From assembly GCF_011397635.1 (NCBI RefSeq), contig NC_064763.1, positions 21,465,437 to 21,529,436 of the forward strand: a stretch of DNA of 64,000 nucleotides, written 5' to 3'. Below are positions 1 through 10,332 of the stretch, in pieces. The number at the start of each line of letters is the position of its first letter. Positions within the stretch are counted from its first letter, which is position 1. Under the pieces are notes generated by a model. The model made no database searches and was not told where the DNA came from. It saw only the letters and a list, made by a program, of their open reading frames with translations. Source of the stretch: Epinephelus fuscoguttatus (lineage: Eukaryota > Chordata > Actinopteri > Perciformes > Serranidae). The translations under genes were made by a program, and so were the position numbers.

Positions 1-119
1 CCTGAACAATAAACACTACAGGAATCCTAACCAGGAGAAGTTTCAGCTGGTTGCAATCTTCAATCTTCCCCACTAGATGCCACTAAATCCCCCTAAATCT
101 TACATACTGGACCTTTAAC
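1..119 (+). mobile_element. Right end of a short inverted-repeat element (family A)
   Basis: These bases match the right end of the complete copy at 44365-45213. Shared features are the block around ATTCTAACCAGGAGAAG, the CCACTAGATGCCAC motif, and a terminal TGGACCTTTAA that is the inverse of the left end of the other copies. The left part lies outside the window. It has no coding capacity and is probably a non-autonomous DNA transposon. The superfamily was not determined. Confidence 0.7.
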
Positions 120-1114
120 ACCTTTAACACCTTTAACAAATAACACTGGCTGTTACTACTGTGCTGTGATCACTATCTATACCAGGCAGACCTGGTCACT
201 AGCTGCATCACACTGATGTAGCGCCTAATAAGGCCCCTTGGAAATTGCAAATTAATTAAAAGGTTCCACACTAACTGAATTTTGCAATTTGTTCTGGCAG
301 TGTCAGGCTAGTTTAAGCCTATAAACTTAATAGATCCACTTTCAAATTAATGTAGGAAAGGCAGAACTGTAATCAATAATTTCATTTAGATGTGAATTCA
401 AAGGTCCAGGTAAAATATCTGTTGTGAAAAAAGGCCTATGTTGATTTCTGGCGTTCAATCCACTGCACCAATTACTAGCTCTTTTGTTTGTAGACACATT
501 GCACCTGCCCGTCTCGGCTTTCTTTCAGTTATTTTCAACCATTTTCTATTCCCAGAATGCCTTTTAACAACACCCAAAAAATGAGCATGAATTTGTTGCC
601 TTTGGTCACTTCAGGCTGTTTATACATGTTCGTAAGTAGACAGCAGGAACAGTAATGGTCGACTGAGAGCTTCTGTAGTGAGAATAAGAGTCACTGAGGT
701 CAACCGAAGCTGCTGTGTTTTCTGTTTTGTTTCATTTTGCAAAAACAAGAAGAGTCTGCAGTCATGCTAACAGCTCTGTGAGGCTGTGCTGCAGCATTTT
801 GTCTTTTTTACAAACTGGGACGAACGTAATCATCGGTAAGCAGGAGCTGAATCACAATACTGGATGCTCTCAGGTTTCTGCCTTCAGATGCAGCAGAGCA
901 CGGCGCAGCCGGTGTAGCAGGGTCAATGTTCACTCGATGCCTGCAGGCTTATGAAGAGCTTGGCCCACCGTTAGATAATTACCCACAGGAATACCAAAAA
1001 TCTTCCACCACACAATAAAAGAGGCTTACAAATGCACAGTACATTGCCAGTGACTGTTTTAGAGAATGCTTTTTAAGGTGGATTCTTCCTTTATTAATGA
1101 ACCTTCACGCTCAC
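120..1114. other. Intron 4 of tm7sf2, no gene seen
   Basis: This lies downstream of the last tm7sf2 exon seen, on the minus strand. I looked for the next conserved exon (the block beginning NPIYDFF in the family) and did not find it, so that exon should lie beyond the left edge. No other convincing coding or repeat signal was found. Confidence 0.5.
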
Positions 1115-3549
1115 CTGTGTTGCCCCCCAAAGCGAGAGCATGAGAAGGAACCCAAAACGAGCGGATGTAGAGGTAGACGGAGAACAGGAATGACACTGCT
1201 ATTGCACACACTGCCAGAGGCACCAGCAGCTCAAACAGATACCCCAGAGGAGCCCCGAGCCCCAGCAACAACATCAGTAACACACCACTGATGCACAGGC
1301 CATGAAAACCTGAGGGAGAAAAACAAACAAAGCTAAATGTTGTAGCCAGGGGAAAGAGATAAGCAGACTGACGCTAAAAAAAACAAACAGTGAAAGTTGG
1401 AAGAGATGGAAGTTCAGATTGTGTAACTCAAGTTAACTTTAGCTCAAGGTCAGATCAGCCAAAGAGCGTGGAGGTTAGACTAAAAGATACATAAAGAAAC
1501 ATGACTTTTAGATCCTCCTTAAAATAAAATACCACAATGGGTGCATTGTGCTACACTGCAGCATTTCAATGAGGAAAAAAAGCATTTGTGTAAAACTCAA
1601 ACATAACTGTGAAATATTACAGCTATCATAACACAATTATCCTCCGTTACTCAGCGTACACACAAAGCTAGTCGTTGGTCAACAACACTGTAGAAATCAC
1701 ACTTATAATATGACTAAAAGATTAAAAAACTGTGCCTTTAACACATGCAAATTAAATCCTAAAACATATAATGTGTTGCAACACTCATGTTTTAATGATC
1801 AGTAATATAGATACCGTTTATGGGATACTTGAGACGTGTTCCATCCCTCAGCACTAATCCTTCAGACACCTGCAAAGAAATACATTCACTTTAAATCTGA
1901 ACACATGAAACATATATTGAGTCATAGGCTCAGTTAAAGCATATACGATTTTTTCTATGGGATAAAACTTGATCCTATAACTAGCCGTGGATATTTGGGT
2001 CAAATTCACCTTATGAAAACTGTGCAATTCGTGTATATACAGCATCACGCACATAATATAACATCATGCTAAGGCTGGATAATATGGCTGACATTATCAC
2101 TGGCATTAGTAAAAATATTCTTCACACAAATAACACTATGAATTGCGTACCACTTTTAACAGAGCACAGAACTAGAATTACCGCTACGTGGTTGTTTACC
2201 CGCAGACCCGTCAAGTTGTAGTTACAGTTTACATCAAACATTGATGCTTCACACACATCCTCCACCCAGCAGCACAGAGGATCTATACAATCATCAAAAT
2301 GTCTGCCCTTCTCTTCCTCAGATATGACGCAGAGTAATCGCCAGAAAAGTGCTTTCACAGAACATTATGATGTCCACCTTTGACCTTTTGGATATATAAG
2401 GTCATCACTTCATTGTTTTATCCTGTTACACATTTATAGGCAAATTTGTCATGTATAAATGTATGAGTGTATGAGGTCTGGAGTTTTGGCCCAAAAAATG
2501 TTCTGTGAAGCCACAGTGACATTGACCTTTGACCTAAGTCCACCAAGTTCTAATCAGTTCATCGTTGTGGCCAACTGGATGTTTTATGCCACTTTGAAGA
2601 AATTTCCTCAAGTTGTTGTGATGTTGTGTTCACGAGAATGAGACAGACGGACAACCCGAAAACATAATGTATCTTTTATAGTTTCTATGCCTCCAGCCGC
2701 AGCTATTGCCAGTACGGAGGCAAAGAAACTATAAATGAACATATGGAAACAAAATTGCAAAGTAACGTAACAGTGTATGGTGTATGGTGAAGTGTATCAT
2801 CACTTCATCGTTATATCTTATTAGACATGTATGTAAAATATTGTCATAATTAGTGTAAGAACTCTTGAGTTATGGCCAAAGACATGTTTTGTGAGGTCAC
2901 AGTGACCTTGATTTTTGACCTCCAAATTCTAATCAGTTCATTCTTGAGGGTTGACATCTTCTTTTAACCTTTGAATTAGGCTGATGAACGTAGCCTACCT
3001 TTCCTAATGGCATCACATAGAGGAGGGCATGCAGAGCGATCCAGCCCAGCAGAAGCACGAGAGCCAGAGGATCCCACAGCTGGTCAGTGGAGGGGAGCTG
3101 AGGGGGCCACTGGAGCACACTGGCCTCAGGGGATCGACTCACGCTGATCAGGAACAGCACCATCAACGGGAGAAAGATAGGGATGCATATGGCACCTGAG
3201 AGATGATTACAGACAAAAGTGAGATGACAACCTGGGTGACATGACTGAGCAGCAGTCAGAAGCAATGAAGATAAAGTGAAGCAGCACCACAGGGGAAACT
3301 TAATAACAGAGCACAGTGAGACTATCTAATGCACGGCCAGAATTATATAGCAGATGTGTGATAACAGTGAATAATTAAGCACGTTGAATAACTATGTAGT
3401 AGCAAAACAATTGGTTTAGCTGTTGGTGTGGGTGCAACAAACGACATGATTTTACTTCAAGACAACCAGAGAGCAAAACGGATGGGATGCTCAATTTAAC
3501 AAACAGCAGGAGATGAAGTACCACCAATGTGCTCTCTCTCACACACACA

Positions 3550-3600
<51 letters not shown>

Positions 3601-4674
3601 GCTGTGGTGTATTTGTTCTCTCATTTCCTGTCAAGTCTACAATGTAAAATCTTACTTAGGCGGTTGTAGTGATTCTTAATTAGAGCTACAGTTTGTGACG
3701 TTTGACAAGTTATTTTGTGGCAAATACATTAAAACTTTACATTTCATCAACGCTGTGATTAATGTGTGGTTTGGACACAAAAATTACTTCAGTCAGGAAC
3801 ACTTAAGATGAAGAAAACATTATTTCCATTTGCAGTATTTTGTTTGGCGGTTTGGCTCTGTTCTGGGGCCCCTCTGCCCTTCCTCGGGCCTACACAGAAA
3901 GCCTTTTCCACACACCTTTGTGAAAAGCCTAAGGCTGAGAGAGCACACCTGGCTGCCCTTCCATGTGCAAACAAGGAAAGCCTGACGCAGAGAGAGCAAA
4001 CCTCTCTGCCCTTCCATGCACCTACATGGACAGCCTAAGGCAGGGAGAGCAGCAGCAAAGACCCCCCGGGAACAGAACAGAGCAGCATCAATGACAGACA
4101 TGAAATTAATAAGTCAGACAAAGCATGAAAAGGAAGAGCTGGGGTGGAGGCGGGTTGCAAAGCGGCTTGCAGAGGAAGCAGCAACAGTAGGCAGGCCAGA
4201 GCAGTTTAAATAGGGCGCCCTGAATGACATTCACCAATTGGTTGCATAGAAAGGAATCATGTGATCTATCAGCTGACTCCCTTCCATCAATCAGCTGCTC
4301 CATCAGTTGATTGGGCTGTTTGAAATCAGCTGACGTAGCTGGGATGTGAGCTGAGCTTTACATCGTGAACTAACGCTCTGTGCACTCCTGTCATGTGACA
4401 CATGACAGGAGTGCATGAACAGAATCAAAGAAAATATTTTGTTTCTTTTCTGCTCAGCTGCAGCATGTGTGATAGGAAACACTGCTATATACCAATAATG
4501 TGAGTTAACTGTTATATAAAGGTAAAAACATCTGAAATACAATGAAGGTGGATGTGTCATGGTGGTGCCCTGGTTAGGTAGTCAGGCCTGCTGTGACTCA
4601 CCCAGGGTTCCTCCAAACTCCCTCTCTGTGTCATGTGGAGATCTGTGTTTGAGCAGTTGACTGTTTGGCCTCAT
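1115..4674 (-). CDS. tm7sf2: Delta(14)-sterol reductase TM7SF2, 5' part (coding exons 1-4)
   Basis: TM7SF2 is an ER multi-membrane-span enzyme that reduces the C14-C15 double bond of sterol intermediates with NADPH in cholesterol synthesis. Coding exons are 4674-4602, 3195-2999, 1869-1815 and 1309-1115. Phases are 1, 0, 1 and 1, and all join in frame to give 173 codons. The translation starts MRPNSQ, has EFGGTLG before the first membrane span, WDPLALVLLLGW in the second, RDGTRLKYPING in the loop, then two more hydrophobic spans and ALALGGNTG. Each block matches human TM7SF2 in order. The catalytic C-terminal half is off the left edge. The start ATG at 4674 lies 10 nt into an exon that begins at 4684 after a good acceptor (TTTTTCACAG). 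The relative LBR has an extra N-terminal Tudor domain, which is absent here. Neighbouring vps51 supports the name. Confidence 0.9.
2395..2965. repeat. Two diverged copies of an interspersed fish repeat
   Basis: Copies at about 2395-2735 and 2800-2965 share the order CATCACTTCAT, then GTCACAGTGACCTTG-like, then TTGACC, then TTCTAATCAGTTCAT. The first copy continues to GACGGACAACCCGAAAACATAATG and a GCCTCC..GCC end. This is a common non-coding interspersed repeat in fish genomes (from memory). It lies in intron 2 of tm7sf2. Confidence 0.6.
3538..3600. repeat. (CA)n microsatellite
   Basis: An almost pure AC dinucleotide tract of about 60 bp, interrupted once near 3551. It lies in intron 1 of tm7sf2. 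Confidence 0.95.
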
Positions 4675-5269
4675 TATTGCTCTCCTGTGAAAAATAATAG
4701 GAATGTAGACATATTTCTGTCGTAAAAAAGACATCTGAGGAACAAATAATTAGACTGGAATGCAGATTAGTGCAGAGCTCTCTGATAATTTTGAACTTTT
4801 ACCTGTAAGAAAAACTAAAAATCCTTTACATACCAAAAATATAATCAATGTACACATGCATTATGGTGCTTTGTTACAGATTAAAAGCCCCTTATATATA
4901 TTTAATTCTAAGTTTCTCAATTTAGCATGAACATCACAACCTATTCCTTCCAACAAAAGAAACAAACCCAAAAAAAATCAATATAAAGACACATTTCACA
5001 AAAACAATCAGCCAAAAAAATATCTATTTTCAGACTCTCTTGTCACTAAGGTATCTCAACCATTGTACCTGGACGTTACAATTATCTTACAATGGAGCCA
5101 GTTCAGAGATTATAGTGAGTCAACAGTTGATAAAGGTAAATGAAAGGATGCCAAATCTTTAAAAAGGCATCATATCTGTTTTTCAGGACATAGGTTATCT
5201 TATCTAGAGGCATACACATATAGATATACAGATTGATTGATAATAGAGATAGGGGAATCTGACTTCCAG

Positions 5270-5880
5270 GTTAAAGCAATATACTTCCTGGAAACAGCAA
5301 GAGCAATATCAATACATTTCCTCAAGCTTTGATTTCAAATTTGTAACATTTCCCCGGAGAAAAAAGTCCTGGATCTAATGAAATTGGTGTGTCCATTATT
5401 TTAGTGAGTGTGTCACACAAATCATACCAAAATGTGTAACTTTCGTGCAGTGCCATGTGCAGTGCAGCATAGCGCCCTCTGCAATGCAATTTTGAGGGGT
5501 TAGGTACATCTCCAAATCTGGCATTTACAGTGGCGATCAAACTGTTCTGACATAAGCCAGACCATAAATGATCATCTAAAGTAACACCTAGGTCAGACTC
5601 ACATTTCTCTCTTAATCTGTGTACATCATGTTTTGGGCATTCAATCATTATAACATAAATCCTGCAAATAAATTGCCTTGAACCTTTGTTACTGTGAAAC
5701 AGTTCCTCCACCTTTGTCAGGTCAGGTAGGGTCATTTGATCCCCCAGACTTTTTTTTAATGAAGGCTCTAAGTTGGAAATAACAGAAGAGTGTTTGTTGT
5801 TGTTTAGCTGTTCAAAGGACATGAAAATATTATTACTGTAACATTACTTGAGGTATCTTATTCCTCTGTCATGCCAAAGC
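5270..5880 (-). mobile_element. L1-like LINE fragment, end of ORF2
   Basis: The 166-codon minus-strand frame (5822-5322) contains KCESDLGVTLDDHLW and, after an internal gap, FWYDLCDTLTKIMDTPISLDP. This order matches the region after the reverse transcriptase in L1-like LINEs of fish. The zinc-knuckle part usually found between these blocks is deleted, and no start or catalytic domain remains. It is an inert relic inside intron 1 of tm7sf2. Confidence 0.75.
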
Positions 5881-6184
5881 TTAAAAGTTTTATTATCAGA
5901 GATCACTGGTGTGAGTTTGTTTTTCCACAAAGGGTTTCCACAGGTGTTTTTAATCATTGTGCCCAGTTAGACCTCCTCCATGTGGAGCTGTGCAAAGCTA
6001 TGGTGGAAATGAAGTTACCAAACTGTACTATCCAGAAAGTTTTATCAGGACAGTGAGACAGATGTCACTCAACCAGCTTTATTAAAATACTGCCTACCTT
6101 GTGACACATTGATAATTAGTGCAAAGAAAACAACATTAAAGTTCAAGTACTATTCTAAGAGTTACAAGAGTAAAGAAGGGCATG

Positions 6185-6420
6185 CCCTAACACAGAGGTG
6201 TCAAGCTCATTTTAGTTCATGGGCCACATACAGCCCAGTTTGATTCCCAATGGGCAGCACCAGTAAAACCACTGCATAAAACCTGTAAATAACAACACCT
6301 CCAAATGTTTTCCTTTCTTTCAGTGTGAAGAAGTACTTAAACTACACTCCTGATTCTGTCACTTTCAGGCGCTTTTACTTTTGATACTTTAAGTACATTT
6401 ACTGGTAATACTTTGACAGT
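6185..6420. repeat. Interspersed repeat relics
   Basis: The stretch GTGTCAAGCTCATTTTAG..GGGCCACATACAGCCCA resembles the end of a common fish DNA-transposon relic. It is followed by a second piece rich in TACTTTTGATACTTTAAGTAC. No coding capacity was seen. The family was not assigned. Confidence 0.45.
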
Positions 6421-7194
6421 TGAAAAGAGGACTTAACATGTATTTTGGAGTATCATTACACGATAAAAAAAATAAAATAAAAGTAGCGTCTTCCACCACT
6501 AGTCTGTGGAGGCAGTTATTCCCTCATAGGCTTATCAAACAGCGCTCATATTTGAGCAGGAGGACACTTCACAGGAGCCATAATCACATGGAAATTTTGA
6601 ACACAGTTGATCACAACTGGACGACTTATCTCAGTAAGATTTTTCTAAGTCAAAAATTTTTTTTTTAAAGTGACTAGCTTTGCTAAAAATGTGAATCATA
6701 TATAAATGTATAAATGTGTACATCTCACTCATGACTTGCCTGGTGTTTTCAGAACTTTTAAAAGTTTTCCTCAGACATTCACTCATATTGTACAAGACAC
6801 TCTAAGGACCGTTATCTTCCATATTGTCTGACTTCTCTTAATCAATATTCATTGTAATACAGAGGACCATCTCTTTGGAACAACCTTCTTCCATCTCTAC
6901 AATCATCATCAAAAGGACTCTAATTTGCAAAGACTCTTAACACGTCCCTGATTCAGTATGAAATCAGCATTTTTATCTTTTTCTTTTTAGGTATGATTGT
7001 TGTTATTTAACATGGGAGGTATCTTCATGAGCCATTTTTGGCTTCTAGCCTCTCCTGCACAATGTTTTAACTTCTAATTTCTTTTTTCTGTATTTTCTAT
7101 ACATGTATGTGCACATATACTAAACTAAACCAACGATGCAGGAAAATAAATCAGGGTGAAAGAGGAACAATGTGATTTTTCAGTGTCAACAAAA

Positions 7195-7275
7195 AATATA
7201 TTTAAATATTCTACTATTACATATATTGATATTAAATTATTATTTAATATATATATATAATTATTAATTATTTGC
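7195..7275. repeat. AT-rich low-complexity tract
   Basis: Almost pure A/T with short (TA)n runs, in intron 1 of tm7sf2. Confidence 0.85.
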
Positions 7276-7529
7276 ATGCTGTCACATAATTTAAATCAGC
7301 TGTTATTTTGTATAGCCTGTTAGTGCTGTCATAGACCACCGAGACAAAGTTCAGGTGTTCCTCTAGCTGCATTTCTATTATGAACCATGAGACAAAAGGC
7401 CGTTTAGTTGTCGTCCCTTCACCTGCTGATACTAAAATGACCGGAAACAGCGGCTTTACAGAAAAACACAGTGTACGAAAAGGAGTATTGTGCTGTTTGT
7501 CTTGTAACTCAGTAAATTCAGTGTCTTAC

Positions 7530-7770
7530 CGGTGTTAAGCACGGAGCTGTAGACGGGACTGTGGTGATATTCTAATGCATCCATCCAGCAGCAGCCTGCA
7601 GGCGGAGACGCCCCCGAGACACGTTCGGGAGCACGAAGCTGCCTCTTAGCCAATCAGAGGCCTCCGCGGTCATCAGAAGAGGGTGGGGAAAAGAAGGTTG
7701 AGCCAATCAGAGGAGCGCATCAGGTGGCGACAGACGGTGCATGCTACAGTCCGGAAGTGACTGGTAAACG
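7530..7770 (-). promoter_or_regulatory. tm7sf2 first exon and promoter region
   Basis: A CpG-containing island precedes tm7sf2 on the minus strand. It has a consensus 5' splice donor at 7530/7529, two CCAAT boxes in the same GCCAATCAGAGG context (7650-7654 and 7703-7707), and an ETS-type CCGGAAGT site at 7751-7758. No TATA box was seen. The start site is probably between about 7650 and 7750. A sterol response element was not clearly visible. Confidence 0.55.
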
Positions 7771-8299
7771 TTGTGAAACACCTGAATTACACTGATGAAC
7801 TGTTATATTGTGGAGTTAAACTAATTATAATCAATTATAATACGTAATAAATTGTTATTTATTTATTTTTTACATATAATTTAGACTTCTGAAGTGGTCC
7901 TATGATCACAATACAAGGAAATACTGCATAGATATACATACTGAAATAATGCTGTTGAGGACATTATGTTGAATAACTGTACAGCCCTTGATAAAAAATT
8001 TCAACGCTGATTAGTTACACCACCATTTACCATCCCAGTCAGCCACAGTAACCTGACCCAGCATCGGCCCAAACTCAAGCTGAGCAAGCTGGAAGAAATA
8101 ATAATAGATTCTTATTCAAAGGCGCCTTTCCTGACACTTAAGGTCACCTTGCGGGCAAAGATAGAGAAGATAACAGCAGATTAAAAAAGTCAAAGACATA
8201 AAGAATAAAGTAACATAAAATAAATAACTGAATAATAAAATAATGATAACATAACAGCAAATAAATATTCATCAAAACAGGTTTACAGTCAATAACATT

Positions 8300-8745
8300 C
8301 TGTGTAAATAGTGAGTCAGACTGATTTGAAAGTGGACAGAGAGTTGATGCTACAAATGTCCGGTGGGAGGGAGTTCCAGAGGCAGGGGGCAGAGCGGCTG
8401 AAGGCTCTAGTCCCCCAGGTGGTCAGGTAGGCTGCTGGGACAGCGAGGTGGATGGAAGAGGAAGACCTGAGGGTGTGAGTGGGGATGTGCAAGAATTGGG
8501 AAAGGTACAGAGGAGCTTGGTTGTGAATGGAATTAAAAGTAAGGAGGAGAAGATCTTGAAGTCAATGCATTGTTTAACTGGGAGCCAGTAAAGCTGCTGA
8601 GGAACAGGAGCGATGTGATTGGTGGAGGGGATTCTGGTGATGATGCCAGCGGCAGAGCTCCGGACCAGCTGAAGTTTGTGGATGGACTTCAGAGGAGGAC
8701 CAAAAAGGAGCGACTTACAGTAATCAATACAGGATGTAAAAAAGA
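8300..8745 (-). mobile_element. L2/CR1-type LINE fragment, C-terminal end of reverse transcriptase ORF
   Basis: Minus-strand frames contain IDYCKSLLFG, KLQLVRSSAAGIIT, LYWLPVKQCIDFKI and, after a frameshift, LPPASGTPSHR-like sequence. This is the order found at the end of CR1/L2-type reverse transcriptase ORFs (..NAAARLL..HWLPV..RIDFKI..LWNSLP). It is broken and cannot code for an enzyme. Confidence 0.75.
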
Positions 8746-8799
8746 CAGGCTGCCTTCAATTGCCCATCTCGACTGAAACTTGGGATAAATTATGTCCCA

Positions 8800-9560
8800 G
8801 AATCAGGACAAATAAGCTGACCCGATTCTGGCTGCCAACCCTGCCATTATTGAATTATCAAAACATGACCTGGCCTAGCATTGGCCCAAACTCTGCATGC
8901 AAGAAGAAATAAGTAAGGCCACGTCCAGCTGCCCGACACAGCTGAGACAAGGGTTGAATGACGCCCCATAGTCGGGCCAAATAATCTGGGCCGACTCTGT
9001 ATGTCGGAAGATACAAGTCTGGCCCTTCCCGATTACTCCACTTGGCTGAGACTTCGGATGCATGACGTTCCAGAATCGGGACAAATAAGCTGGTCCGATT
9101 CTGGCTGCCGACACTGCCATTACTGGGCTGTTATCAGACCATGACCTGGCCCAAAATCTGCATGCCGGAAGAAATAAGAAAAGTCAGGTCGTGCCCGATT
9201 ACTCAACTCGGCTGAGACACAGGATGAATGACGCCACAGAATCGGGCCAAATAAGCTGGCCCGATTCCAGCTGTCGACCCTGCCATTACTGGACTGTTAT
9301 CAAAGCATCACCTGGCCCACCATCCGCTCAAACTCTGCATGCTGGAAGAAGTCAGGTCACGCACGATTACATGAATGATGCCCCAGAATCGGGCCAACAC
9401 TGTCATCACTGGGCCATTATAAAAAAAATAATTAAAAAAATAAGTCTCACAGATGATAATAGATAAAAATAAATAAGAAGGCCTTGCCCAGCATTGGCCC
9501 TAACTTGGCACGCCATTAGAAATAAACTGGCCCGATTTAAGCTGCAGACACCATCATCAC
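8800..9560. repeat. Degenerate tandem repeat, unit about 165-172 bp
   Basis: The phrase AATAAGCTGGCCCGATTCTGG or close variants recurs at about 8812, 8984, 9086 and 9251. Between them are the recurring phrases CTGCATGCCGGAAGAAATAAG, GCCCGATTACTC and GACGCCCCAGAATCGGGCC. Spacings of about 172, 102 and 165 bp suggest a unit of about 165-172 bp with one shortened copy. No coding capacity was seen. Confidence 0.75.
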
Positions 9561-9660
9561 AGGGATTAAAGGTTGTTTGAACATTTCACAATTCCTACAT
9601 TAAACACTGTTGGTGTGTCGGCGGGAGAAGAACACACACTAAATCTTACATTCATACACT

Positions 9661-9666
9661 TTTATT
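9661..9666 (-). terminator. Polyadenylation signal, vps51
   Basis: AATAAA on the minus strand (TTTATT on plus), about 670 nt after the vps51 stop codon. It is the clearest hexamer before the repeat-rich spacer and gives a 3' UTR of about 0.7 kb. Confidence 0.55.
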
Positions 9667-10332
9667 GGAGACATACACATTGAAATCATCCCTAAACGTA
9701 CTGTTTATCTGTGGAAGACATGCACAGAGAAATCAACCAACTTCAAGGCAAGAGTTAAAGTAAATCTGCTGCAGTTATTTTAGTGTTAGAAGTAATCCGG
9801 TGACATTCAAATTGCAGATTATTCAAAAGCCCCCTAAAATGATTTATGAATACATGAGATTTTCACAGGACACAACTTTTCTCTTCAGTCATTCAGTTTG
9901 TATTCACATTAAACACATTCCCTTCAAGGGGTACGAGCCAAAAAGTTTCTCTTGTATCACGGATTATTCTTTTTTTTTCTCCTATATTTGCACATAGAGG
10001 AGGTGAGAGGGGTTTCTCTTCTTATATTCTATGGTTTTTAAATGTCTGTTGTAATATGCAACCCAAGCACTAGAGACTGAGGTGGTATGTAATGTTAATC
10101 TTTCCCAAACTGACTTTCTTTAGTGTTGGAAGATTTACTGACATTCTTACAGCAATAAAAGTGCGATCTATATGTTCATTTTTACAGTATAATATGTATC
10201 TGGATCAATTCATTTAACATTTAACAGTAATAATGTAACAAAGTGTTCGAACTTTGATGCATGATTCCAGTGTTTTTTGTAACTTGTGATACGGTGTTTG
10301 GAGAAGACTGGCTGTGTGCTGCACTTTGAGCT

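Larger units (their letters stand above)
4674..7584 (-). other. Spliced upstream ORF in the tm7sf2 leader
   Basis: A 5' exon ends at 7530 with donor G|GTAAGAC and can join the coding exon starting at 4684. The first ATG in that exon (7584) opens a 21-codon frame, MDALEYHHSPVYSS..EQ. It crosses the splice and stops at TAA 4676-4674, whose last A is the first base of the main ATG (TAATG). The exon and splice are inferred from sequence signals only. If correct, the main start would be reached by leaky scanning or by reinitiation. Confidence 0.5.
7770..9640. other. tm7sf2-vps51 intergenic spacer
   Basis: No host gene was recognised. The spacer holds an L2-like LINE piece (8300-8745) and a degenerate tandem repeat (8800-9560, with one loose unit near 8040-8100). 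The rest is A/T-rich unique sequence. Confidence 0.6.

Noticed and set aside
715-954. 79-codon plus-strand frame
   Set aside because: No similarity, no splice context, and it is within an intron of a minus-strand gene.
7585-7653. Upstream extension of the tm7sf2 leader frame (MAKRQL..)
   Set aside because: It starts with TTG. The first ATG in that exon is at 7584, and the frame ends just before the main start.
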